Below are positions 1 through 5,121 of a stretch of DNA of 9,032 nucleotides, piece by piece. Below the pieces are notes generated by a model. That model had not been told where the DNA came from and did no database searches. It saw only the letters and a program-made list of their open reading frames with translations. The position numbers and the translations under genes were made by a program. The stretch comes from Candidatus Methanocorpusculum equi (GTDB lineage: Archaea > Halobacteriota > Methanomicrobia > Methanomicrobiales > Methanocorpusculaceae), in NCBI GenBank assembly GCA_018065685.1, contig JAGHSU010000141.1, forward strand, positions 1 through 9,032, in the 5' to 3' direction. Positions within the stretch are counted from its first letter, which is position 1. Every line of letters starts with the position of its first letter.

Positions 1-52
1 CGGCCGTTGCCGGTCCGACACCTGGTAAATCCTCAATTTCTATTTCCGGCAT
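1..52 (-). CDS. radA: DNA repair and recombination protein RadA, N-terminal fragment (gene runs off the left edge)
   Basis: Only the first 17 codons are present, reading M-P-E-I-E-I-E-D-L-P-G-V-G-P-A-T-A from an ATG at 52-50. This is the start of archaeal RadA, whose N-terminal domain opens with a helix-hairpin-helix DNA-binding motif of the form (I/L)-E-D-L-P-G-V-G-P-A-T-A-E-K-L. RadA is the archaeal RecA/Rad51 recombinase, an ATP-dependent strand-exchange protein acting on single-stranded DNA in repair. The ATPase core lies outside the window. A strong Shine-Dalgarno sequence, AAGGAGA (complement of 61-67), sits 8 bases before the ATG and fixes the start. The gene diverges from the ribosomal protein cluster. 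The product call rests on this short but very characteristic stretch. Confidence 0.85.
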   Translation of the reverse strand, partial: MPEIEIEDLPGVGPATA

Positions 53-96
53 ATCTTCTTTCTCCTTATGTCTGAGATATAGTGTGTGTACAACAG

Positions 97-121
97 ATGA
101 CGGGGTTTCTGATCCCGTCAT
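97..121. other. 8-bp hairpin near the radA start, terminator-like on the plus strand
   Basis: ATGACGGG (97-104) pairs perfectly with CCCGTCAT (114-121) across a 9-base loop. On the plus strand the stem gains a G-U and an A-U pair and is followed by TTTTCATTTT, which looks like an intrinsic terminator, although no plus-strand gene ends here. On the minus strand it would lie in the radA leader, about 45 bases before the ATG, if transcription starts from the TATA box at 171-178. Which strand uses it cannot be decided from sequence. Confidence 0.4.
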
Positions 122-170
122 TTTCATTTTGGATTTTAGTGTTGTTACAACTAAGAAATCGACGTCTGGG

Positions 171-178
171 TATATAAA
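171..178 (-). promoter_or_regulatory. Candidate TATA box for radA
   Basis: The minus strand reads TTTATATA, an excellent match to the archaeal TATA consensus. A start about 25 bases downstream would give a leader of roughly 95 bases before the radA ATG, and that leader would include the hairpin at 97-121. The box is framed by GGG at 168-170 and CCC at 179-181. A competing TTTATATA occurs at 317-310 on the same strand. Confidence 0.4.
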
Positions 179-183
179 CCCCT

Positions 184-195
184 CACCGCGCGGTG
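184..195. promoter_or_regulatory. 12-bp perfect palindrome next to the candidate radA TATA box
   Basis: CACCGCGCGGTG is a perfect inverted repeat with no spacer. It lies five bases upstream of the minus-strand TATA box at 178-171, where archaeal activators or repressors that interfere with TFB or TBP binding commonly sit. No protein can be named as the binder. Confidence 0.3.
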
Positions 196-303
196 CGGAA
201 GTGTCCGTGTTTGCGGAATCAGATTTTTTTCTGACTTATATTTTGCCTCTGATTGTGGTTTCAGGAAGAATATGCAGTGTTTTTCACTTTCGCGAAATAC
301 CCG

Positions 304-322
304 TTTAAATATATAAATATAT
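304..322. promoter_or_regulatory. AT-rich TATA-like region usable on either strand
   Basis: A 19-base stretch of only A and T contains TTTAAATA and TATATAAA on the plus strand and TTTATATA on the minus strand. In the plus direction a start near 340 would give a leader of about 135 bases for rps24e. In the minus direction it would give a leader of over 200 bases for radA. Orientation is unresolved. Confidence 0.3.
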
Positions 323-337
323 CGGGTTCGACATCTA

Positions 338-359
338 TTTTCCCGGGAAAACCCCGGGG
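338..359. promoter_or_regulatory. Two adjacent GC-centred palindromes (14 bp and 8 bp)
   Basis: Positions 338-351 read TTTTCCCGGGAAAA, a perfect 14-bp palindrome, followed at once by CCCCGGGG at 352-359. If the TATA region at 304-322 drives rps24e, the first palindrome covers the expected transcription start, as a repressor site would. A chance origin cannot be excluded. Confidence 0.25.
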
Positions 360-439
360 CAGCGGTTTTGGCATCCATCCATACCGGATTCAGAACATAC
401 AGTAAAACAGAGGGAAACAGGCACCTAATCTAACGAGGG

Positions 440-448
440 TATTAAATA
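440..448 (+). promoter_or_regulatory. Candidate proximal TATA box for rps24e
   Basis: TATTAAATA lies about 30 bases before the rps24e ATG at 478, so transcription would start within a few bases of the start codon. The only Shine-Dalgarno-like sequence is a weak AAGGGA at 467-472. This fits a very short leader, but the more distant TATA region at 304-322 is an equally possible promoter. Confidence 0.3.
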
Positions 449-477
449 GTGAGGACGCTAATAGTTAAGGGATATCG

Positions 478-774
478 ATGGAGATTAAAATCACCTCTAA
501 TACCAGAAATGAGCTCCTGAGCCGCAGTGAGCTTGCATTCACCGTCTCCTACGACGGTGCAACCCCGTCCCGTATGGACATCGCGGCAAAAATCGCAGCA
601 CTTCAGAACGCAGCTGTTGAAAATGTTGTCCTCTCTCCGCTTGCAGGACGCTTCGGACAGAGAGCAGTTAACGGTGTCGCCAGAATTTATGACTCGGCAG
701 ATGCCCTGAAAGCAACCGAAAACGCATATATAATTGCGCGCGGACAGCCGAAGGCAGAAGCCGCACAGGAGTAA
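478..774 (+). CDS. rps24e: 30S ribosomal protein eS24
   Basis: The 98-residue product fits archaeal eS24, a small-subunit ribosomal protein shared by archaea and eukaryotes. Seen in the sequence: the opening [16 protein letters not shown] beta strand typical of the family, the [11 protein letters not shown] segment (residues 30-40), the [11 protein letters not shown] core (50-60), A-R-I-Y-D-S (68-73) and the closing Y-I-I-A-R-G (84-89), followed by a short acidic and alanine-rich tail. It is the first gene of a tight plus-strand cluster, with the next ATG four bases after its stop. In many euryarchaea this gene follows rpoE-type RNA polymerase subunit genes. Here those are absent and a long gap to radA stands in their place, so this gene likely carries the operon promoter. 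Confidence 0.93.
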   Translation: MEIKITSNTRNELLSRSELAFTVSYDGATPSRMDIAAKIAALQNAAVENVVLSPLAGRFGQRAVNGVARIYDSADALKATENAYIIARGQPKAEAAQE

Positions 775-778
775 AACC

Positions 779-964
779 ATGGCAGCAAAGAAGCCGGCAA
801 AGAAGGAAGCACCGAAACGCAGTGCACTTTACAACGTTGACAAGGAAGGAAAGGCAACCCCGACCCATAGAACCTGCCCGAAGTGCGGAGCAGGCGTCTT
901 CCTCGCAGAACACAAGGACAGATTCGCATGCGGTAAATGCGGATACACCGAGTTCAAAAATTAA
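779..964 (+). CDS. rps27ae: 30S ribosomal protein eS31-type (S27ae), zinc ribbon
   Basis: This 61-residue basic protein is the archaeal S27ae (eS31), which in eukaryotes is made as a C-terminal fusion to ubiquitin but in archaea stands alone. It binds zinc through two Cys pairs, C33-x2-C36 (T-C-P-K-C-G) and C51-x2-C54 ([10 protein letters not shown]). The N-terminus is lysine- and alanine-rich ([10 protein letters not shown]), as expected for rRNA contact. I chose the ATG at 779 because a clear GGAG at 768-771, lying over the end of rps24e, is well placed for it. A longer frame starting inside rps24e is not plausible. It lies 4 bases after rps24e and 14 before kae1-bud32, in the order usual for euryarchaea. 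Confidence 0.95.
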   Translation: MAAKKPAKKEAPKRSALYNVDKEGKATPTHRTCPKCGAGVFLAEHKDRFACGKCGYTEFKN

Positions 965-979
965 TAAAATACAGCAGAT

Positions 980-2557
980 ATGCCCGAAAAAAGGGTTCTC
1001 GGCATTGAAGGGACGGCATGGAACTTCAGTGCCGCTGTTTTTGACGAAGACTTAGTCTGTCTTCATTCCGCACCGTACTCACCTCCGTCCGGGGGTATTC
1101 ATCCGCGCGAGGCGGCACAGCATCACGCAGCAGTTGCAGCGGATGTGGTGGGAAAAGCACTCGCAGAAGCGGGCGGAAAAATTGATGCAGTCGCATTTTC
1201 AATAGGCCCGGGACTCGGGCCGTCGCTTCGGACCGCGGCAACTGCTGCGCGCACGCTTGCATTAAAGCTGAATGTGCCGCTCATCGGGGTAAACCACTGC
1301 GTGGCGCACGTGGAAATCGGACGCTGGTACACGAAGTTTCAGGACCCGATTGTCCTCTACGCATCCGGCGCAAACACGCAGGTCCTCGGATTTTTAAACG
1401 GCAGATACCGCATCTTCGGAGAGACACTGGACATAGGTCTTGGAAATGCGCTTGACAAGTTTGCACGAAGCCACAACCTCCTGCACCCGGGAGGCCCCCT
1501 GATTGAAAAGCTCGCAAAAGAAGGAGCCTATATTCCTCTCCCCTACACAGTAAAGGGAATGGACCTCGCCTTTTCAGGGCTGATGAGCGCCGCAAAGGAG
1601 GCATCACAGCGCGGGTGCAGAATGGAGGATGTCTGTCACTCGTTCCAGGAGACTGCGTTTGCGATGTGTGTCGAGGTGACCGAGCGCGCGCTGGCGCACA
1701 CCGGAAAGGATGAGGTGGTTCTTGTCGGAGGCGTCGGGGCAAACGAGCGCCTGCAGGAGATGCTTGCATGTATGTGCAAGGAGCGCGGCGCAAAGTTCAT
1801 GGCTCCCCCGCGGATGTATATGGGAGACAACGGGGCAATGATCGCCTATACGGGAAAGGTCATGCTTGAATCAGGCGCTGTCATCCGGGTTGCCGACTCG
1901 ACAGTTAATCCCTATTACCGTTCGGACCAGGTGGATGCGGTCTGGCGCGCGGATGCAGGAAAACTTTTTGCCCCCGGGCAGTCGGAGACTGCGGAGCGCG
2001 GGGCTGAGGCTGCAGTTGATTTAACCGGAAAAGACGCGGTAAAGACGCGTCTTTCCAAAGGATACCGTGCACCTGCTCTTGACTCGATGCTTATTACCGA
2101 ACGGACACGGGCTGAAGCGCGCTGTATCTCCGCAGCACGAAGAGCAGGGGTCCCTGTGCCTGTTATCCGCGATGTTTCAAAGACCTCTCTTACGATGGAA
2201 AAAATCGAAGGAGATGTGCTTAAGTATGTCATAACACCTGCGTATGCGGAGTCGGCAGGGGTGACCGTCGGAAAACTGCACAAAGCAGGACTCGTCCACG
2301 GAGACCTTACCACCTCGAATATGATCTGGCGCGCACCGCACGTCTACCTCATCGACTTCGGTCTCGCACAGATGACCACAGAGATTGAGCCGCGGGGTGT
2401 GGATATCCATGTGCTGTTCCAGACGATTGAAAGCACCACGGAACACCCGGATGCGCTGCGCGCGGCATTTATCAAAGGATACACCGCAGCATTTTCCGAT
2501 GCGGCCGAGGTCCTTGAGCGGGAACATGAAATTGAACTCAGGGGCCGGTATTTATGA
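980..2557 (+). CDS. kae1-bud32: Bifunctional KEOPS subunit: tRNA t6A threonylcarbamoyltransferase Kae1 fused to Bud32 kinase
   Basis: This 525-residue fusion carries two core KEOPS activities, which transfer the threonylcarbamoyl group to A37 of ANN-decoding tRNAs. Residues 1 to about 325 are the Kae1/TsaD/Qri7 ASKHA-fold domain. It has H-P-R-E-A-A-Q-H-H (41-49), the metal ligands H106 and H110 in N-H-C-V-A-H, Y-A-S-G (127-130), a G-G-V-G-A-N-E-R loop (250-257) and D283 in M-G-D-N-G-A. After a linker, residues from about 340 form the small atypical kinase/ATPase Bud32, with G-A-E-A (341-344), the catalytic loop H-G-D-L-T-T-S-N (440-447) and metal-binding D-F-G (459-461). All key residues are intact. 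The fusion is common in euryarchaea, as in Methanocaldococcus. There is no clear ribosome-binding site, so translation is probably coupled to rps27ae 15 bases upstream. The stop overlaps the next ATG. Confidence 0.96.
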   Translation: MPEKRVLGIEGTAWNFSAAVFDEDLVCLHSAPYSPPSGGIHPREAAQHHAAVAADVVGKALAEAGGKIDAVAFSIGPGLGPSLRTAATAARTLALKLNVPLIGVNHCVAHVEIGRWYTKFQDPIVLYASGANTQVLGFLNGRYRIFGETLDIGLGNALDKFARSHNLLHPGGPLIEKLAKEGAYIPLPYTVKGMDLAFSGLMSAAKEASQRGCRMEDVCHSFQETAFAMCVEVTERALAHTGKDEVVLVGGVGANERLQEMLACMCKERGAKFMAPPRMYMGDNGAMIAYTGKVMLESGAVIRVADSTVNPYYRSDQVDAVWRADAGKLFAPGQSETAERGAEAAVDLTGKDAVKTRLSKGYRAPALDSMLITERTRAEARCISAARRAGVPVPVIRDVSKTSLTMEKIEGDVLKYVITPAYAESAGVTVGKLHKAGLVHGDLTTSNMIWRAPHVYLIDFGLAQMTTEIEPRGVDIHVLFQTIESTTEHPDALRAAFIKGYTAAFSDAAEVLEREHEIELRGRYL

Positions 2558-3102
2558 TTACGATTGTAACCGGGAATGCAGGTAAAGCAGCAGAGGTCGC
2601 TGCATTTTTTGCAGGCATCGAGGAGGTTTCTGCAGTAAAGCTCGATCTTCCCGAACTGCAGTCCTCCTCCCTTGAAGAGATTGCACGGCAGAAGGCACAG
2701 AAGGCATATGATATTCTGCAGCGTCCGCTGATTGTGGATGACACAGGGCTTTTTGTCGAAGCACTGAACGGATTTCCCGGGCCTTATGCCGCATATGTGC
2801 AGGACACCATCGGAAATGCAGGACTTCTTTCCCTTCTTTCGGACAAGGAGGAGAGGCGCGCGTACTTTGAAACGGTGATTGCCTTTGCGGATAAAACGGG
2901 TATCCACACATTTTCTGGAAGGGTGTACGGAAGTATCACCAAAATCCCTCGCGGATGCGGTGGATTCGGGTATGATCCAGTCTTTTTGGCAGGAGACAAA
3001 ACGCTTGCAGAGATGACGACAGAAGAGAAAAACCATGTTTCCCACCGTGCAAATGCGCTCCGTTCCTTTAAGGAATGGTATAGTAACCAGCGGAATGGTT
3101 AA
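2554..3102 (+). CDS. rdgB: XTP/dITP diphosphatase (HAM1/RdgB family, non-canonical purine NTP pyrophosphatase)
   Basis: The 182-residue product hydrolyses deaminated purine nucleotides (ITP, dITP, XTP) to the monophosphate and pyrophosphate, keeping them out of DNA and RNA. Family motifs appear in order: nucleotide-binding T-G-N-A-G-K (6-11), L-P-E-L-Q (32-36), V-D-D-T-G-L (61-66) with the catalytic/metal aspartates, R-V-Y-G-S-I (123-128), G-G-F-G-Y-D-P-V-F (136-144), and the base-recognition segment K-N-H-V-S-H-R-A-N-A-L (159-169). Length is normal. Its ATG overlaps the kae1-bud32 stop in an ATGA, a sign of translational coupling. Placement next to kae1-bud32 and rpl40e recurs in other euryarchaea as I recall it. 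No broken or missing motif is seen. Confidence 0.94.
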   Translation: MITIVTGNAGKAAEVAAFFAGIEEVSAVKLDLPELQSSSLEEIARQKAQKAYDILQRPLIVDDTGLFVEALNGFPGPYAAYVQDTIGNAGLLSLLSDKEERRAYFETVIAFADKTGIHTFSGRVYGSITKIPRGCGGFGYDPVFLAGDKTLAEMTTEEKNHVSHRANALRSFKEWYSNQRNG

Positions 3103-3115
3103 TATCTTGGACAGC

Positions 3116-3126
3116 AAATATAATTA
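3116..3126 (+). promoter_or_regulatory. Candidate TATA box for rpl40e
   Basis: AAATATAATTA lies about 30 bases before the rpl40e ATG and just after the rdgB stop at 3102, implying a separate promoter with a very short leader. An AGGT at 3141-3144 could act as a weak ribosome-binding site if the leader includes it. Confidence 0.4.
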
Positions 3127-3151
3127 ACACAAAAAATATCAGGTATTGTTT

Positions 3152-3298
3152 ATGAGATTTCCAGAAGCAGAAGCAAGAACCCTTAATGTAAAGGTTTGCA
3201 TGAAATGCAATGCACGTAACGCTATTCGCGCAACAACATGCCGCAAGTGCGGATCAACCGATCTCCGCCCGAAGAACAAGGAAAGAAAGGCAGTCTGA
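3152..3298 (+). CDS. rpl40e: 50S ribosomal protein eL40, zinc finger
   Basis: This short gene encodes 48 residues beginning M-R-F-P-E-A-E-A-R and ending in a basic tail ([10 protein letters not shown]). It matches archaeal eL40, a large-subunit protein that in eukaryotes is made as a ubiquitin fusion but here stands alone. Zinc is bound by C16-x2-C19 (V-C-M-K-C-N) and C30-x2-C33 (T-C-R-K-C-G), separated by ten residues, as usual for the family. With rps27ae at 779, the window therefore holds both ribosomal proteins that eukaryotes fuse to ubiquitin, less than 2.5 kb apart. A gap of 49 bases with its own TATA-like box separates it from rdgB, and a T-rich tract follows the stop directly. Confidence 0.93.
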   Translation: MRFPEAEARTLNVKVCMKCNARNAIRATTCRKCGSTDLRPKNKERKAV

Positions 3299-3313
3299 TT
3301 CTTTTCTTTTTTT
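3299..3313 (+). terminator. Poly-T terminator after rpl40e
   Basis: The stop codon is followed immediately by a tract of 13 T in 15 positions, the usual signal for archaeal RNA polymerase termination. A small hairpin, CCGGC (3315-3319) with GCCGG (3326-3330), comes just after it and could add to pausing. Confidence 0.55.
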
Positions 3314-3488
3314 CCCGGCGTATTTGCCGGATGTTTGTATGTAACCGGTCTTTTTGAAAAATCCAGTCAGGTTGCGGCTTTTTTGGCTCTTTGCTCCCGA
3401 AAGAATTCCCAATCCATTTTCATCGGAGAGGGGTACAGAGGATACAGAATAGAAATGTCTATTGCACAGCCACTGCAAATAAGAAAGT

Positions 3489-4157
3489 ATGTTTAAAGAC
3501 GAAGACTGCGCTGAAGATGAGATAACTGCAGAAGAGCTGACAGATTTCGCATTCGGTCTGTTTACCGTCTATGCCGCACAGCGCTTCGAGGCAGAGGGAA
3601 AGAGGCTGTATGCGGAGCTTTCATCTCCGGATACGGCTGCAGTGTTAAATGCCGTTTCTGCTGATTTTGCTGCATTATGTCCTGATATGGCAGAACCGCT
3701 GTCCATGTTCGGGGATACAGAGGATATCCTCTCTTTCTACCGCTCGGGAGAGGGAATTTACCCCACACGGACCATGCACTTGTTCTGGATTCATCAGAAT
3801 GCCCCGCAATCCACCCCGGATGCATGCAGCAGGGAAGAGGCCGGAAAGTGGCTGCTCTTCATCCCTTCGGCAGAAGCGGATGATGCATGGGTAAAAATCC
3901 GTGACGCAACGGCAGCAGGAGAGCTTGGAATCGGTGCAAAAGCGAGTACGGCACGTTCCGCGTCCGGCGCGCGTGACGGGCGGATGGTCATCTATGTCTT
4001 TACAAAGAGCTGGGAGGACGAGGCAGATGTGATGCGCGTCAGAGAGCAGCTGAAAGCAATGGGATTTACAGACCGCATCGGGTATAAGAGAAACATTGAC
4101 ACCTATGCAGGTGAGTACCGCGAAAAAGGAAAGCGGGTTACATACTACTCAGTGTAG
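3489..4157 (+). CDS. DUF1917 / Bles03-like protein ('putative phosphothreonine lyase domain')
   Basis: The 222-residue soluble product has no signal peptide or membrane segment. Its N-terminal third is acidic and helical. The C-terminal half matches, from memory, the pattern of the DUF1917 family (vertebrate Bles03/C11orf68 and archaeal relatives): W-I-H-Q-N (100-104), G-K-W-L-L-F (119-124), a D-x-x-W helix (132-134), L-G-I-G-A-K-A-S-T (146-154), a V-I-Y-V-F-T strand (167-172), a charged helix (176-190) and Y-K-R-N-I-D-T-Y-A-G-E-Y (199-210). Archaeal members are often labelled 'putative phosphothreonine lyase' from fold similarity to OspF-type effectors. That activity is unproven here. The conserved K151, K120 and H102 are the residues I would suspect. 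It stands alone, 190 bases after rpl40e, and converges on hepT. No strong ribosome-binding site precedes the ATG. Confidence 0.55.
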   Translation: MFKDEDCAEDEITAEELTDFAFGLFTVYAAQRFEAEGKRLYAELSSPDTAAVLNAVSADFAALCPDMAEPLSMFGDTEDILSFYRSGEGIYPTRTMHLFWIHQNAPQSTPDACSREEAGKWLLFIPSAEADDAWVKIRDATAAGELGIGAKASTARSASGARDGRMVIYVFTKSWEDEADVMRVREQLKAMGFTDRIGYKRNIDTYAGEYREKGKRVTYYSV

Positions 4158-4269
4158 GGTTTTTGAGAAACACCACCCCCTCTATTTTATTAGTGCAATA
4201 GCACTACAATAACTGCCCGCCGGAACCTATCTCCTTAGAAAAGAGTATTTTTTGCCGCATCAGAGATAG
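4158..4269. other. Convergent intergenic region with short hairpins (possible bidirectional termination)
   Basis: This gap separates the convergent DUF1917-like gene and hepT. It contains a tight hairpin, TAGTGC (4191-4196) with GCACTA (4201-4206) across a 4-base loop. It also holds the longer-range pairs CTATCTC (4227-4233) with GAGATAG (4263-4269), and AAAAGAGT (4239-4246) with ACTCTTTT (4272-4279), plus a run of six T at 4248-4253. These could end transcripts from either side, but none is a textbook terminator. Confidence 0.35.
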
Positions 4270-4608
4270 TCACTCTTTTTGGAGAAGCGGAAGAAGAGAA
4301 CGGTAAAGCGGTTCAATATCAGTTGTAAGAGTGCACCACACCTCTTCGAGATCAACTGTCGCATATCCGTGAATGAGTTTGTCCCGCATTCCGGCCATCT
4401 CTCTCCAGGGAATCTCCGGGTGATCCTCCCGAAATTCCATGGGAACTCTTTTTGCTGCTTCACCAATGAGTTCAAGCGAACGGATAAAAGCATTCTGATA
4501 AAATGGACGGGCGTAGAACTCCTCTTCAGTGATGCGCGGGAGTTCAGCCTGAATGAGTTCTATCTGCTCTATGATGTCCGAGAGAAGTATCTGTGTATCT
4601 TTCTTCAT
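4270..4608 (-). CDS. hepT: HepT-like HEPN ribonuclease toxin (DUF86)
   Basis: This 112-residue all-helical protein belongs to the DUF86/HepT branch of the HEPN superfamily. It carries the catalytic R-x4-H-x-Y motif intact as R75-D-K-L-I-H80-G-Y82, preceded by the family's [15 protein letters not shown] segment (41-55) and P-E-I-P-W (64-68). HepT toxins cleave RNA or tRNA and are silenced when the partner MntA adds AMP to the motif tyrosine, here Y82. I chose the ATG at 4608 because it overlaps the mntA stop in an ATGA, as in most such pairs. An upstream in-frame ATG at 4641 would only add residues inside mntA. The protein looks full length and active. Confidence 0.88.
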   Translation of the reverse strand: MKKDTQILLSDIIEQIELIQAELPRITEEEFYARPFYQNAFIRSLELIGEAAKRVPMEFREDHPEIPWREMAGMRDKLIHGYATVDLEEVWCTLTTDIEPLYRSLLPLLQKE

Positions 4609-4946
4609 ACAGCAGCCCCCTGCACCGGTTCGCTGAAGCACTCAATCATGTCTCGTTCGATGTAGCGGCGAAGCAGCGGTTTTGTCTGGTTTAGCGGGAT
4701 AAGGTCAACTTTTCGCCCGAGCAGGTCTTCGAGACGGTCGATGAGGTCAACTGTCTGGAAGAGACTGATGTTTTTACCTGGTATGCGGGTGTATGCGAGG
4801 TCGATGTCGCTTTCCTGTGTGTCTTCTCCGCGGGAGACAGAACCGAAGAGATAAAGTCGTTCGATGCCAAAACGGCCGCACAGCTCGGAAGAATGTGCGT
4901 CGAGTTTTTTAAGGACTTCATCTCTGATGCTCTGATATGCTGACAT
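4605..4946 (-). CDS. mntA: MntA-like minimal nucleotidyltransferase antitoxin
   Basis: This 113-residue protein is a minimal nucleotidyltransferase with the diagnostic G-S-x10-D-x-D motif: G35-S36 ... D47-I-D49, within [10 protein letters not shown]. In MntA/HepT pairs such enzymes use ATP to AMPylate the toxin's tyrosine and so neutralise it. The third metal-binding acidic residue is probably in K-V-D-L-I-P (near residue 85). The ATG at 4946 is preferred because a TATA box lies about 26 bases upstream, suggesting a leaderless message. The frame stays open to 5057, but that extension crosses the promoter and lacks family similarity. The two genes overlap by four bases and form one unit, upstream of nothing else on this strand. 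Confidence 0.88.
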   Translation of the reverse strand: MSAYQSIRDEVLKKLDAHSSELCGRFGIERLYLFGSVSRGEDTQESDIDLAYTRIPGKNISLFQTVDLIDRLEDLLGRKVDLIPLNQTKPLLRRYIERDMIECFSEPVQGAAV

Positions 4947-4963
4947 AACGAATGGGTTTGTAT

Positions 4964-4978
4964 GTAATATATTTATTT
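4964..4978 (-). promoter_or_regulatory. TATA box of the mntA-hepT operon
   Basis: The minus strand reads AAATAAATATATTAC, with its centre about 25 bases before the mntA ATG at 4946. This places the transcription start at or next to the start codon. There is no Shine-Dalgarno sequence in the few bases between, which fits a leaderless transcript. Confidence 0.45.
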
Positions 4979-5121
4979 GATGTTTAACGATATGATTGTT
5001 TTCACACCCGCATGTGAGACGTATGAGAAAATTCGAAAATACCACATTTTCTGCCAAACCGGAAAATTACTATGCTTTAACGTCATAATTTCCGTTGAGA
5101 TACTGCGCAAATCCCCCGTAT

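Larger units (their letters stand above)
53..477. other. 425-base divergent intergenic region between radA and rps24e
   Basis: I see no convincing gene here. Short open frames exist on both strands, but none has a recognisable protein, a ribosome-binding site or plausible codon use. The region is rich in regulatory-looking structure: the radA Shine-Dalgarno at 61-67, an 8-bp hairpin at 97-121, a TATA-like box at 171-178 inside a near-symmetrical GGG...CCC frame, a 12-bp palindrome at 184-195, a run of seven T at 224-230, a long AT-rich TATA region at 304-322, and two GC-rich palindromes at 338-359. Part of it should be the promoters of the two flanking genes. A small RNA is possible but not supported by any family I recognise. 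Confidence 0.6.

Noticed and set aside
94..113. GATGA followed by CTGA, resembling boxes C and D' of an archaeal C/D guide RNA
   Set aside because: The C box lacks its first two consensus bases and no C' and D boxes follow at the right spacing; the hairpin explains the segment better.
84..308. A 74-codon open frame on the plus strand in the radA/rps24e gap
   Set aside because: No ribosome-binding site, no recognisable protein pattern, and it runs across the hairpin, TATA-like box and palindrome that better explain the sequence.
323..337. GGTTCGA resembling a tRNA T-loop
   Set aside because: The flanking bases do not form a 5-bp T-stem and there is no acceptor, D or anticodon arm upstream.
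1281..1793. A 170-codon open frame antisense to kae1-bud32
   Set aside because: It lies wholly inside a strongly conserved coding region and its Arg/Pro/Ser-rich product looks like a shadow of the sense codon bias.
2344..3117. A 257-codon minus-strand open frame across the kae1-bud32/rdgB junction
   Set aside because: It is antisense to two confidently identified genes and the product resembles no family, being Cys/Arg/Ser-rich.
4279..4665. A 128-codon plus-strand open frame opposite hepT
   Set aside because: hepT on the other strand has an intact catalytic motif and an ATGA overlap with mntA; this frame has no such support.
4947..5057. A 37-codon N-terminal extension of mntA
   Set aside because: It spans the TATA box at 4964-4978 and adds residues with no nucleotidyltransferase similarity; the ATG at 4946 gives the normal family length.
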